Assembly (NCBI GenBank): GCA_004154925.1
Contig: QJNS01000134.1
Location: 62,001-126,000, forward strand
Length of the DNA: 64,000 nt
Direction of reading: 5' to 3'
Source: Monosporascus cannonballus
Lineage: Eukaryota; Ascomycota; Sordariomycetes; Xylariales
This document shows, piece by piece, positions 1 through 11,701 of this stretch. A model generated the notes under the pieces. It had not been told where the DNA came from. It ran no database searches and was given only the letters and a program-made list of their open reading frames with translations. Both the position numbers and the translations under genes were made by a program. Each line of letters begins with the position of its first letter. Within the stretch, counting starts at the first letter, position 1.

Positions 1-1050
1 TTTACAATATGCTGCGTTTTCGTTTAAATCTTAAACCTTGTCGCAAACAAATTAGTTAACGTAATTAATTTTGTACATATTTAGATAAAATTATATAATG
101 TTTATTTAACTAATACAAAGTTAATACTCTTTGTAAAACTTTTAAACAGCGCTTTTTAAAATAAGGCGTATTTAAATATAAGATTTATATAAACACGTTT
201 AAAATATTACGCATTCGTATCAGCCATTTTTACTATAAATATAAATATAATAATAATAAAATTTATTTATATTTAAATCGAAAAAAGTTTATTATTTTTA
301 TTATTAAAATTAAACTTATTTATTATAAACTTAATATTTTTGTTGTTATAATTTTATTACTTTTATCGTTAAAATTCATCGGTTTTTAAAACATTTTATA
401 AATAAGTTATTTACGACGTTTTATACTGTTTTAGTATCCGACTTATATATGTATAATTTCAAAAAAAATTAAAACTTTTCATATATTATTTGCATTATTT
501 ACAAAAAGCTGCATCTAGTAAAAGTATATAAACGTTGAAATAGTTTATATCGGTGACGTATTAATTAAATTTCTTTGAAGCCGAATTATATAAGATTTAT
601 AAATATATTTTTTAAATTTACGTAATATGGATTAACGTTTATATAAGCATAAATACTTATTTACAGTATATTATATAATTTTATATCGGTTTTAACGGTT
701 TAATTTTCCGTCTTTTATTTAATATTTATATTTTATTAATATTATTAATTACATTCTTTAACGGTATTTACAGTAAAGCGACATATAATTAATTAGATAA
801 ATTATTATGAATACAGAAAAAGTTAGATAAAGCAAAGGCTTAGATAAAAATATTTGTACGTAAATAATAGGATTGATTTAAATAAGATAAACTTGTTACG
901 AAGCTTTAAAAGATTGTATAAATCTATACAAACTTGTGCAGATTTGTATATAATTATTCTACGCTTTTTAAATATTTATTTAAGTAATATTTCGTTTAGG
1001 GTGACAAGGGAATTCTGCTTAATTTATTAAATATTTTTTTAAATTTACCC
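1..1050. repeat. AT-rich, probably RIP-mutated repeat DNA
   Basis: This stretch is strongly AT-rich and stop-dense in all frames, with no gene visible. Composition changes abruptly near 1050-1090 to balanced GC. By its resemblance to the large AT-rich block on the other side of the gene island, I infer degenerate transposon DNA, but I recognised no element family here. Confidence 0.6.
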
Positions 1051-1101
1051 GGGTGTATATATATTTACAATCTTTGAGTTTTGTCGCAGTGATCCCTGTG
1101 A

Positions 1102-1389
1102 CACTCCGTAGGCGGGGGCTGCAGCAGTAGTGGCATCCCCGCCGTCCCCGCATTTATCTCTACCCTCGAAGGCCACGATAACGTTAAAGGATCAGATCGG
1201 CTTGCCATCTACGTAATCTCCTTTTTCCAGAAGAAGCATGCTGGACGTAGCAGCGAATGGTCTATTGCCCAATCCAAGGCCGAGAAGTCTGTGAAGGCGA
1301 CTCTTTGCTACCTTTGTGATGTTGATTCTAGTCGGTCTGAAGGTATTTTCACCAATTCTCTAGATGACACGGGAGGTTATTTTTATTAA
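1102..1389 (+). pseudogene. possible gene remnant, no start codon
   Basis: A 95-codon open frame without an ATG lies directly at the edge of the AT-rich DNA. The translation looks protein-like: it contains a hydrophobic, basic stretch (LAIYVISFFQKKHAGR) followed by a Ser/Glu/Lys-rich segment and a short Cys-containing stretch (TLCYLCDVD). It is preceded by a TGA at 1099-1101 and ends at a TAA. I do not recognise the family. It could be the leftover 3' part of a gene whose 5' end was replaced by repeat DNA, or an exon of a spliced gene (a GTATTT donor lies near 1342), or chance. The absence of a start codon and the position at the compartment boundary favour a remnant. Confidence 0.25.
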
Positions 1390-1797
1390 ATATGGCGAGA
1401 AGCTCTACAGAAGGACTTCACTGAAGAATCGATCGTAATCGTGCTGGTCAATGCCTACGAGGTACTTATATCGTTAAACCTGTGGTTTCATGTCTAGGTA
1501 GTGCAGTCGTGAATGGATGATCCGAGTCGCGAGAACATGTTCTTACCATGCCCACGCAAGGCTCTTAAATGGATCCACGAAGCCTGTCAGATCGGGAGTA
1601 GCGTCTGGCACGAATAAGCTCTAGATTTCCGGGCAGAGAGCTCAGCTACACCTGATGTGAAGTTCTCAGATACAGATCGTTGGGTGCGCTGGGTCCTAAT
1701 AATCCTTCGAAAGGGACTTCTGATATACACCTCTCATTCTAACACACAACACTCTTTCCATGTAGCTTGCAACCCCACTTGATTATCCTAAATACAG
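1390..1797. other. intergenic, nothing recognised
   Basis: GC-balanced DNA downstream of the short-chain dehydrogenase. I see no open frame or repeat that I can support. Confidence 0.5.
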
Positions 1798-2736
1798 TTA
1801 AAAGACCAATTTCACTTTCAGCTTATCGCCTCTCACTATCTCGTCCTTCTTCGTCTCCAGCTCGGGGAGATCCCATGTGACATTGACATACCGCCCGGCG
1901 AGCCAATCGCGTCTCTCGGATGTCAGGTACACGACAGAATCGCCAGTTAGCTCGGCAGTCTCTGTGAACGCTTTTCGTTGGAGATCAAAAAGTCAGCATC
2001 CGGACCGACCCAGTACGGCACGCAGGCGCTCGAACGGACAGGGGGTAGGAATTTGACTCACCAACTTTGAACCTGGGGTCCAGGTCGTCCGAGTTCCCGG
2101 CCATCTCGGTTATAATGTTGCCCGGGTGGATGGAGTATGCGAGGATGCCCTGGTCGCCGTAGTCGGCGTTGATGGACTCGGTGAGACGCAACACGGCGAG
2201 CTTGGACGTCTGGTAGGCGCTCAGGGTGGGGCTGATGAGGTGGGCGCCGACGCTGGCGACGGTGAGGAAAGTCTTGAGGCCGCCGGCCTCGAGCATCAGG
2301 GGGATGAAGGCCCGTGTCACCAGGTACGGCCCGTAGACGTTGGCCTCCAGTATCTTCCGCCAGTCCTCCGGGTCGCCCTCAGCGATCCTGGTCATTCCGA
2401 GGATGGCCGCGCTGTTGACGGCGATGTCGATGCGGCGGAACACCCTTTTCACCTCCGCCGCGGCGGCCTCGACGCCCGCGCGGTCCGTTACCTCGAACTT
2501 CAGCGGCAGGATCTCTGGCGCGGGCTTCTCCGCGGCCGCGGCGCCTCCTGCATCGCCTTCATGGTCGCCGAGAAGTCGGACCGCCCGCCAATCGCGATGG
2601 ACGACGCGCCGGCCTTCGCAAAGGACACCGCTATGCTCCTGCCGAGGCCCCTGCTGGCGCCGCTAACGAATACGGCTTTGCCCTTCAGGTTAAAGTTTAC
2701 TCGAGTCAATCGCGGGGTAAGTATCATTGTGGACAA
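1798..2736 (-). pseudogene. short-chain dehydrogenase/reductase, one intron, apparent 1-bp frameshift
   Basis: NAD(P)-dependent SDR oxidoreductase of the classical Rossmann-fold type; the substrate cannot be told. From the ATG at 2736 the protein shows a cofactor motif SGASRGLG (about residues 25-32), then downstream an NSAA variant of the NNAG motif, a Ser in TVASVGAH and the catalytic YQTSK (YxxxK). A 100-bp intron (GTGAGT at 2061, CACAG ending at 1962, with a TGCTGAC-like branch site) joins FKV to a C-terminal exon containing LAGRYVNVTWDLPE, typical of fungal SDRs, and stopping at TAA 1798-1800. Between about 2552 and 2532 the frame must shift: the first exon reads into Arg-rich nonsense and a TGA, while the -1 frame continues with AAAEKPAPEILPL and the normal domain. 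One added base gives exactly 279 codons plus stop. So this is either a recent pseudogene or a base missing from the assembly in a GC-rich run (GCGCCGCGGCCGCGG). No short intron explains it. Confidence 0.8.
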
Positions 2737-5700
2737 CTGAAGTCATGTAATAGTCGCCTAGTCGAATGTCAGTCCCCATTGGCGAGTCCCTTTTGGGGGA
2801 TCGAAGCCAGCGTGGAACTTACCAGGCCCTTCAAGGGCGTTATCGGATCCTCTAGGGGGTGGCATGGTGATAACTCGGTGCGCGTGGATGGCCTTATGGT
2901 TACTAACGGGGGAATATCTGCTGCTCGAGACGTGAGGAGCCTTTTAGGTGCCGCATTATATATATGAGCCTGATTACTATTAATGATACCATCTCAACCT
3001 GTCGTGCGCCGAAATATCCGAGATTTCCTAAACCCCCTATCTTACGTGATTTCTAAATTCCGAAAATTGTCGACGTAGAATCAGGATATCCGACACATCG
3101 TGGGGTAACATAATGCATACTCCCTGCTTACTGTGCCCCATATGCGGCAATATTGAGAATGGGAACGCAGTGACCCGGCGCAATCAAATCATCGACATGG
3201 AACTAAGTGATAAACACTTTGAGGTTTCAGTTTAAAACGATCCTCATTAACCCGGTCGCTACTCCATGGGGGATCGTGATAAGAATCAAAATGGGAAGTT
3301 GAAGGAGACATACTTACTCAGGGCTGAGACAATAGGCCGGGGGTGCCCGAGACGGATGATGCGGTGCAACGGTACAACGGCGGAGATCAGCCGAGGAGCT
3401 CTCGACATATCGGCTATTGTCAGATATGGGGACATCTGTCGTGTCGTCGTATTTAGCTAGGTGTGTCCTCCGCGTACGCGTACTAACTTAAGTAGTCCTA
3501 GAAACGGAACATATATACTCCAATCAGAGTGTAGCCTTCCTTGATTGGTGTGCTGTAGCACACCAGGCTAGCTTACAGCTATGCCTATCTCCGATGGCAT
3601 TTCTCAGCAGCAAATCCACTTAGAGTCTTAAACCCGAATGCCCTCGTTTTAACGTAGTGAGCTTGCGAACGGAGTGGACGAGGGCTATTGTGTCGAAAAT
3701 CCCGTTATTAAAAAGAATTTATAGCATTTTTAGGTCCACACAGCCCCTTTGTTTCCCCCCCCCCCAAAAAGGCGGGGGCCGCAAGCAGTAATAACGGTTA
3801 GACTGGCTCCTACTGCCAAGACTCTCGAACTCTCCGGTCGCCCAGCATCAAGCAGACTTCCTTCGAGCAATGGCTTCTTAATCATCCCGACGTGTAATTC
3901 TAGCGCCAGGGGAGAGCTGATCGTGAGGAAAGACATTGCCATCAGGGTGGTACCATTTCGTACGAGCCCTCTCCCCCATAGCGTCTACCATGCCGCGCGT
4001 GCGTACCTAGGAGGCTGCGGTGTTCACCTACTGGGTTTAGGGTAGTCTCAAAGGCAATCAAAGCCACGTGGAAACGGGATAACCCAACTACCGGTGCAGG
4101 CCTTCCGAATGACATGTCTTAGAGCATAAATCCAATGCAGGACGTTGTAGGTTGGCGGTGCTCAGTTCTGCCGGTATCTGCTCATTTGCGCTCCGGATTT
4201 CTGGAAACAGCATATCATGCCCGCCGCTCACATTGTCACCGTTGTTCCAGCACCGTATATACACGGCACCGATGAACAGCAGTGAGATATACATGTGATA
4301 CGTAGGCGTTCATGTTGTTCCCAATCGGCAATTAGCCGCACTAAGTGGTGCATGCACATCACACAAAGTTGGCGCGTCGAGCAAACCCGATGTGCGGCCA
4401 CTCGGTGTAGAACCGTCCGAGACCTGGGGGCAAGACGGTAATGGTGATCCATTTTCGTGCATTTTCATGGAAGGCTGTATGAATATCGATCAGCCTTGCC
4501 TTACACGGAAGATGCTCTCAGGTATGTAACCCGGTAGCGTTGGGTACATGTAGGCTGATGGGAGAATGGACACTAAGAAATCGGAAACTCAAGTTCACGC
4601 ACAATTGCGGACAGGTCCTGTGCAATATCCTCCAAGCACTAGCACGTCGAAAGACATAGCGAAAGTGTTGGAGGCTGAGACAATGATTGTATCATGCCTC
4701 GGTCTTCCCGCTGGCGGTTTTGATATTGTACACTCCAACCATCCCCGTCAGCCATGTGGTGTGAGACATGCGCTTATATTCTTAAGGGTCTGGGCGACAA
4801 GGGCTTGAAATTTCGGCACGACAGCAAAGTTGTGGGCCGTTTCTCTACAGAGCGGGGCAGATAACTCGGAGACCGTTGGGTGCTGTCGAAGAGTGAAGCA
4901 ACTCGGCCGCAGTGTAAGTCCCAAAGTGTAACAATCTAATGTTTCGACATGCGCCCCCTCCCCTTCGAAGGTCATAAAGCGATATCGTCTTCTACTATTG
5001 CCGCCGCGGAGGTCCTGTACATTGCAGTGCCAGGCGAATAAACATTCATATGCTTTTGCGAGGGGACACGCAGATCGTCTCCCCAAAGAGAGGTTTCTGG
5101 CATCAAGAGACTATCAAGTTACTCGATGCAAGGTCAGAGGTCAAATCCGAGCTGTCAACCGACTCCATGTCGGCATGTAAGGCCAGTTGGATCATGCAAT
5201 GCCAGCGATGAGATGGGACTAGTAGCGCAGGAGCGAGACGCACGTGGAGGGTGGTAATTGGTAACACCTGGGCCACTTGGCCTGTCCACCAGAGACATTC
5301 AGTGATGTATGATGTAATGCAGCAGCGCCGTAGTGTTCCACACCTAAGGAGCATGCGACTCCCAAGGTCAGGCTGCGAATCTATTGTTGGATTGCATATC
5401 GCTGTCTCTTCGGCTGAATTGTAAATTCAATGAGTCCACGGCTGCCGAGCAAGTTGGAAGTTCCAACAAAGATCTGACGGGCTTAAGCGCTTTGGCTAGT
5501 CGGGCCGAGAGGATCATAGATACCACGGAGATACAGACACCGCTGGATCTCATGATGAAGGCGGTAATTAAACTCAGTGAGGAGCTACTGTTTGGGGTTT
5601 AGCCCAAGGTACGGGAAAGCAAGACAATCCCGGGATTGGCGGACGGGCGCCGTTCCTGCAGGACATACCACGCCAAAATAAGCGTAGCCAATCGTCAACC

Positions 5701-6921
5701 TCCGTGCCTGGTTGGAGCTGAAATTGTGCATCATTTTTCTTGCCCACCTCTTCGTTTTCCATGAACGGCTTCATTTGGGGCGCAGATGGAGAAGTGGCAG
5801 GTGGGACAGGAGGGGAGTGGGGAAGCGGTGCCATTATTTCCCTTAACCACCTGCACAATTACTCCCATTAAGATACAATTCTGTCCTGATGAACCTACCT
5901 ACTAGTATGTTTCCTGAATATGCTGATATTTTGAGGGCACTGACCTTCTGAGTTAGAGAAGTATGGTTGGATTACCTTGGTGGGAATATACTGCCGGGCA
6001 GTAGCGGGTATCGTCATCGTCATGAGAAAGTGAATAAGCGAGCGAAGTCGGTCCGGAGAGTGAGCAAGTACCATGGACTCAAAGCCAGCCATATGTGAAT
6101 GTACAAGTGTTAGTAGAGTAGACTGTATTATTAGGGGAGCCAATGCCAGAACCCTAGAGCTCCAGACTTTGTCTTCGCTGATTGCAGGGCGCAAACCGCC
6201 CAGAGTTATAGTTCTTTGCCTTTTTTTGGCTGGCCGTGATTTGCCCCATCCGCATGAAAAACGCCGCTGTTGTGATGGATTATCTGGATTGGTGAGTTAA
6301 CCCCAAAAGCAAGAAATTTTTGTTATAGTTGGGTGGGAACCGTTGTTACCCCGGGCTTATCTCTCATCAATGGACCCATTGTTTTCAATATTCTCCTTGT
6401 CACACTGACCCATTGTTCCACTGACGCCAAGTTTCCCCAGATCGTGGGCTCTCTCCCCTTCCTCTTTAACCCTTCATGCGCCGCCGACAGACTCTATTTT
6501 CTGACTTTTCCTAGGTCACCCCTAAACCTTCACTTCACAGTTTCTATATCTGAAACCACGCGGACTTCGTTGGCAAAGTCCACCCGTCAGTCTCTCGATC
6601 ACGACCATCCTTCAACTACAATATCGAATATACAACCAGACTTTCTTTGGACCATATCTGTTAGGCCGCTGAACACAGGCCACCAACGCACGGACTTACC
6701 TGTACTGTTATATTCGCAACGACACTTATATCCCAACGCATATACATCACGAGGCACGTGGAATACGACTTGAAAGAGATTTTGGGGAGGGATTACGACC
6801 TATCCTCTCTGGTATCACTCATTCTATCAACAGAAACCTTGCGCTCTGGTTTGCGACGTGGTTGACTCACGCAAAACGCATATCACCCATATATACCTCG
6901 GCAAGATTACCTACATTCAAG
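2737..6921. other. 4.2-kb interval without a convincing gene
   Basis: Composition is balanced, but the open frames are all short (up to about 146 codons), overlap on both strands and show no family I recognise. A C9 run lies near 3756-3766. A frame at 5384-5602 on the plus strand ends in DLMMKAVIKLSEELLFGV and looks protein-like but is isolated and starts without ATG. The last few hundred bases before 6922 are pyrimidine-rich, as expected of a fungal promoter or 5' leader for the gene that follows. Confidence 0.45.
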
Positions 6922-7356
6922 ATGCAGCTGTCATCTATGCTCACTGCTGCGCTTCTGCCCTTGATGGCAGTTGCTGCTGAAACCACAACGGCCACCTCAA
7001 CTATGACAATGACGGCGTACGTCACAATCGAGAAGGTTGCTACCTCCACCGTCACGAGTACAAGTAGCTTCATCACAAGTAGCTTCACCTCGTTCAGCAT
7101 GAACTCCACCTCTTCGTACCTGCCTACTGGCACTGGCTCTCAAAGCTCCTCACTCACCATTTCGACCAGCTCGGCGAGAATGTCGACAGTCACATCAACA
7201 AGCACCTCAACTAGTGGCTCAGATGCTAGCTCGTCGATTACCAGTGAACCCGAGGAGACATCAAGCGTTCCTGAGCCCAACGCTGGTGCCTCTCTCCAGG
7301 TCACCCGGATGGCCCTCGCCGGTGTCGCTGGTATGGTGGCCGCAGCCCTATTGTAA
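6922..7356 (+). CDS. small Ser/Thr-rich secreted protein with GPI-anchor-like C-terminus
   Basis: A 144-residue protein from the ATG at 6922; the frame stays open upstream, but only this start gives a signal peptide. Residues 1-19 (MQLSSMLTAALLPLMAVAA) form a hydrophobic leader ending in an Ala-x-Ala-like site. The mature part is almost entirely Ser/Thr with Val, Met and Pro, well suited to dense O-mannosylation. It ends in EPNAGAS followed by a short spacer and a hydrophobic tail (about residues 128-144) with no basic residues after it, the layout of a GPI attachment signal with a small-residue cleavage site near Asn-Ala-Gly. Many fungi have such short cell-wall or plasma-membrane mannoproteins; they are poorly conserved, so no specific function is claimed. 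A low-complexity Thr/Ser repeat could also be an ORF artefact, but the combined leader and tail make a real gene likely. Confidence 0.75.
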   Translation: MQLSSMLTAALLPLMAVAAETTTATSTMTMTAYVTIEKVATSTVTSTSSFITSSFTSFSMNSTSSYLPTGTGSQSSSLTISTSSARMSTVTSTSTSTSGSDASSSITSEPEETSSVPEPNAGASLQVTRMALAGVAGMVAAALL

Positions 7357-9553
7357 GATGGCGATGGCTGCCACGTGGGCGGTAGTGGTGTTGAGGGGAT
7401 CATGGAGCCCCGGTCCGAAGTTGGCCTTCACAATTGTCTCATTCGAGCTCTTCGATGCGAACATCATTTCATTCTTTTCTTTTGTCAAAAACCAACATTC
7501 CTCTCTCAGTACTCCCACGAAACCACACGCGACGAGATGTTCCAAACATTTCAGTTGACGGCAACGATTGATACCTGAACACAACCCCATCCCTTTCTCA
7601 CACTACGGGCTTCTCACGGGTTACTGTGCTCGTGTCGCCCGTGGTAAGAGCATAACTCTCCCTGTTCTTCAACCACAACTTTTTTTTTCTTTGGCTGATT
7701 GTCCGGTATCGAGCGTTTGTACTTTTTCTTCATGAAACCATAATGTTTCAATAAGCCAGCGATGCATGCGCGCGGAATTGACGGCGCTGATGCACCTGTC
7801 GCAATTGGCTGACCACGGCCTTCGCTGGTCCTCGGCTTCTTTATCTCCTGGAACAGACTTGCAGACCCCCGAGTCATGAAATTCCCCTTCTTTGAGTCAC
7901 ATACTTATTATGATCATGACCTCACCTTGCGATACCCACACTGGCGTCGGAGGCTGGCCATCATACTTTGCAAGATCTGAATCCTCTCATCCGCCGATGA
8001 GATGCTGGGAACCGGGAAAAGATAGCACGAGCCGAAGCGGCGGGCGTGTTCGCTGGCTGGTTCATTTCAGCCCCTTTTTATTCTTCGCCATTTGGCCGCG
8101 GAGTATGGTGATGACAAAGCGACGAGCTAGGAACGACTTATACCCCATTTTGATTCTACCCCGTTCGACGCTCTTTGTGTCGATTGTTGAGATACCCTGT
8201 TGATGGACGCTCGCTGAGCGAGAACGTATGAGGCTTACCTGGGAGGGAGGAAATTACTTCAAACCCGTGCGCCGGAAACACACCCTTTGCTGTATTCGCA
8301 CTTTTTGATCGGAACTGAGCTCTGAGATGTTGGTTTTTGACTGATTCGAGAATTCTTTTGGATGCGCCTCCTTGGAGATGTACCACTGGCTTCCCCCCCA
8401 GACTACCGGGTGTTGGAAGAAAGGGGATGCATGATGGCTTGGTGATTTATTTGGCGGATTTGGCGGAAGAGTGACCGCGTATCAGGTAGACCTGAATTGA
8501 TATTCCAAACCCAGCACTTTATTCTCGTTGCCGCATCGAACGCTTGTGTATTACCGCCACTCCGGTGGGTTTCCCGGAGCTCTTCCGGAGTTATATGCCG
8601 GTCACCAGCTGCTTGTCTACGATTCAGCGACAACATTTGAGGTCCGGACCTTGCCCCACTGTCACCACCTACCACTAATGTCTGACTCTTACGAAATATT
8701 CGACATGATGGCATAATCGACGATGGCTGTCCGACACCGGACCAGTTCACGCATTCGCCCCGCCTCCTTCAGACTTCGAACCCGTCACTCATGATCCTCT
8801 CATTAACTGCCATAGGCCACGCCAAATTGGAACCCATGTACCAGTCCGTATAGGTTCTTTCGTAGGCACAAGCCACTGAGGCCGCCGTACTGCTGGGCAT
8901 AATCTAGTGTCCCAGAGAATGAAGCTTCTTGTCTTTTTATGCTCGGTAAACGTTAAAAGACTTGCAAAGTCGCTCTGACCGTGTATGCTTTCGTAAGTCA
9001 CTTGGGACCAAGACATGGTGAAGATGTCAAGGAAGGAGGCTGAGTGAGACAGGAGTAAGGGTCGGCGATGTGAGGCAATTGGAAGAGGTGGTCCGCTATA
9101 AAGTATGAACAGTACCATGCAGTCCGAGCGATTAAGACTATATAGTAAGGAAAGGCCCGAAAAACAAGTTTCAACTACACATGCATAGACAAACTCGATC
9201 CCTTTTCAACCGCCCGGAGGTTCGGGTGGGGTTTCCTCCGGCAAAGACAGGGAGGGCGCCGCTAGTTTTCCTGTGGATTTCCGGTCTCATGCAAACATGC
9301 GCCGCCGTCCCAAAAAGGGCGGGGCTTGCAGGGGGTATGGCATGAATGTGCGTCGACTTCACAGCATTTTTAGGCCCAACCCGACCGGACCCGTTGGTGG
9401 CCGATGGCAGCAATCCCAAAAATTCCAATCCAATTTCTAATCGGCATCACCTACACCTATTGACTATACGGATTGGAAAATTACCTGAACATTATCCGAA
9501 GAGCAACTATATCCCTTCCGCGATAACGACGGCTAAGGAAAGGGGATTCCACT
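7357..9553. other. 2.2-kb intergenic interval
   Basis: No recognisable gene. Open frames are short and overlapping. The final 200 bp carry the upstream region of lipoyl synthase; I see no diagnostic regulatory site there. Confidence 0.45.
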
Positions 9554-10852
9554 ATGGCGGCTTCTTCGGCTTCATTGCAGCGCATTCGCGCGCCACTGCA
9601 GCGTGCGTTAACATCATCAATCAGCGGCACCCGAGCCTATGCCACCATCCCAACAGACGCCCCCGAATCACCGAGTAAACCCAGCAGCAGCACAACAGCG
9701 TCGCCGACATTGCGGCGGCCGACTTACTTCAAAGATACCACCATCGCATCGTTCGACGAGTTCCTGCAGACATCATCATCGGCATCCACGGCATCCGCCC
9801 CGCTATCGGCAAACGAGGCGTACGAGCTGCGGACCGTGGAGGTCGGGCCGGCCTCGAACCGGCGGACCATCACGCGGCTGCCGGAGTGGCTCAAGACGCC
9901 GATACCCGCGGGCAACAGCAACTACAAGAAGATCAAGCAGGACCTGCGGGGACTGGGGCTGCACACGGTGTGCGAGGAGGCGCGGTGCCCCAACATCTCG
10001 GAGTGCTGGGGCGGGTCCAACAAGAACGCGGCGACAGCGACCATCATGCTCATGGGCGACACGTGCACGCGCGGATGCCGGTTCTGCAGCGTCAAGACGA
10101 GCCGGCGCCCGCCGCCCCTCGACCCCCACGAGCCCGAGAACACGGCCGAGGCCCTCGCGCGCTGGGGGCTCGGCTACGTCGTGCTCACGAGCGTCGACCG
10201 CGACGACGTCGCCGACGGCGGCGCGCGCCACTTCGCCGAGACCATCCGCCGCATCAAGGCCAAGAAGCCCGGCATGCTCGTCGAGGCGCTAACGGGCGAC
10301 TTCATGGGCGACCTGGACGCCGTCCGCGTCGTCGCCGAGAGCGGCCTCGACGTCTACGCGCACAACGTCGAGACGGTCGAGGGGCTGACGCCCTACGTGC
10401 GCGACCGGCGCGCCACCTTCCGCCAGAGCCTGCGCGTGCTGGAGCACGCGAAGGCCGTCCGCGGCCCCGAGGGCGTCGTCACGAAGACGAGCCTCATGCT
10501 GGGCCTCGGCGAGCGCGAGGACGAGGTCCTGGACGCGCTGAGGGAGCTGCGGGGGGTCGGCGTCGACGTCGTCACCTTCGGCCAGTACATGCGCCCCACG
10601 AAGCGCCACCTCAAGGTCGAAAAGTACGTCACGCCCGCCGAGTTCGAGACGTGGCGCCGGCGCGCCCTCGACATGGGCTTCCTCTACGTGGCCAGCGGCC
10701 CGCTCGTCAGGAGCAGCTACAAGGCCGGCGAGGCCTTCATCGAGAACGTGCTGCGGAAGCGCGCGGGGGAGAAGGGCGGCGTCTCGGAGATGGGAGACAA
10801 GCTCAAGGTGGCGGCTGCCATGGAAGGGGCCATGAAGAGCGAAGTGGCATAA
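9554..10852 (+). CDS. LIP5: lipoyl synthase, mitochondrial
   Basis: Radical-SAM enzyme of mitochondrial lipoate synthesis: it inserts two sulfur atoms into octanoyl groups carried on the lipoyl domains of H protein and the 2-oxoacid dehydrogenases. The 432-residue, intronless frame starts with a Ser/Ala/Arg-rich, acid-free leader ([20 protein letters not shown]) ending near RAYATIP, a good matrix-targeting presequence. Cys140, Cys145 and Cys151 (CX4CX5C) bind the auxiliary 4Fe-4S cluster that is consumed as sulfur donor. Cys171, Cys175 and Cys178 ([10 protein letters not shown]3CX2C) bind the radical-SAM cluster. Other family blocks are [33 protein letters not shown] and GLGEREDEV. The C-terminal RSSYKAGE supplies the conserved serine ligand of the auxiliary cluster. 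All key residues are present and the length is normal for fungal homologues. High GC at third positions shows no sign of RIP. The symbol follows the yeast gene. Confidence 0.97.
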   Translation: MAASSASLQRIRAPLQRALTSSISGTRAYATIPTDAPESPSKPSSSTTASPTLRRPTYFKDTTIASFDEFLQTSSSASTASAPLSANEAYELRTVEVGPASNRRTITRLPEWLKTPIPAGNSNYKKIKQDLRGLGLHTVCEEARCPNISECWGGSNKNAATATIMLMGDTCTRGCRFCSVKTSRRPPPLDPHEPENTAEALARWGLGYVVLTSVDRDDVADGGARHFAETIRRIKAKKPGMLVEALTGDFMGDLDAVRVVAESGLDVYAHNVETVEGLTPYVRDRRATFRQSLRVLEHAKAVRGPEGVVTKTSLMLGLGEREDEVLDALRELRGVGVDVVTFGQYMRPTKRHLKVEKYVTPAEFETWRRRALDMGFLYVASGPLVRSSYKAGEAFIENVLRKRAGEKGGVSEMGDKLKVAAAMEGAMKSEVA

Positions 10853-11701
10853 GTCAACCTCCCCTTACGATTATGCTCTATTTTCGTAAATCTTTTTTTA
10901 TGTATGTCGAGGTTTATCGGTACCTATATGGTTATTCGCCCTCATCGGGAAGCATTGGGTTGGCGCATGCAGAGCCACCACTGGATGGGTCGGCGGCGGC
11001 TTTTTGGAAGCCCTTATCAACAAGGTTTATATTCATTTTACCATCTTACACTTCCCTCGCGACATCTTAATGACTTGCACCCCTCTTATGAGGGGTTGGA
11101 TATCTGTCATCCCTTCACTCCATGAAGTTGTCTCTCTCAACACCCCAGCATCGGATCATGAAATTGATCGAAATTGGGAATTAGAGCTAAGTGCTCAACA
11201 TGGTATCCCACGTTCCGCTGAAGTTGCGGAACGTATTTCATTATCATCGTGGCCTGCAGTCCTACCGTAGTATGGTTCTTGAAATCATATGAAGGCTCAA
11301 AGGATATTTATAGTACCATACATTTGCGTTATTCGATCGGCTACGTTCGTCGTTGGTAACCCGTGCATCAAGGCCCAAAGGATTCAAGCCTAGCGTGGCG
11401 CAGCGAGACTGTTAGATTCAGCCCACATCATGGATCAAAGAGACCTACCTGGCTAGGCAGCGAGGGCGTTCAAGGGGTTTCACCCTCAACCAACAGCAAT
11501 CCTTTGCGGCCATATTAGCCCAAAATCTCGCATTTTCTGAGCCTTCCCCTCTTGAATACTTTTCCCGCCCTGCTCGCCCTTTCGGAGTCGTCTGACGTTT
11601 TGGTTTCTCTCATTCTCTCTCATCATCCCCCACCACATTGGACAGTCCATCCCACATTCGAGCTTCGTGTTAGATTAACGCCTGTTCACGTTCAACCCGC
11701 G
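10853..11701. other. intergenic region with CT-rich leader
   Basis: Nothing coding is convincing. The part from about 11545 to 11640 is strongly pyrimidine-rich (CT/CCT runs), as is usual for the promoter and 5' leader of expressed filamentous-fungal genes, here in front of the membrane-protein gene. Confidence 0.45.

Noticed and set aside
4748..5086. 112-codon minus-strand frame
   Set aside because: No family recognised and overlaps frames on the other strand; no intron-exon pattern could be built around it.
5384..5602. 72-codon plus-strand frame ending in MMKAVIKLSEELLFGV
   Set aside because: Protein-like in composition, but without ATG, signal or neighbouring exon; kept only as a remark in the interval description.
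6333..6773. 146-codon plus-strand frame upstream of the GPI-like protein
   Set aside because: Pyrimidine-rich leader DNA read as Ser/Thr/Leu/Pro; no motif and low complexity. More likely promoter and 5' leader.
9639..11070. Long Arg/Pro/Ala-rich frames overlapping lipoyl synthase on both strands
   Set aside because: Shadow frames produced by GC-rich third positions of the real gene.
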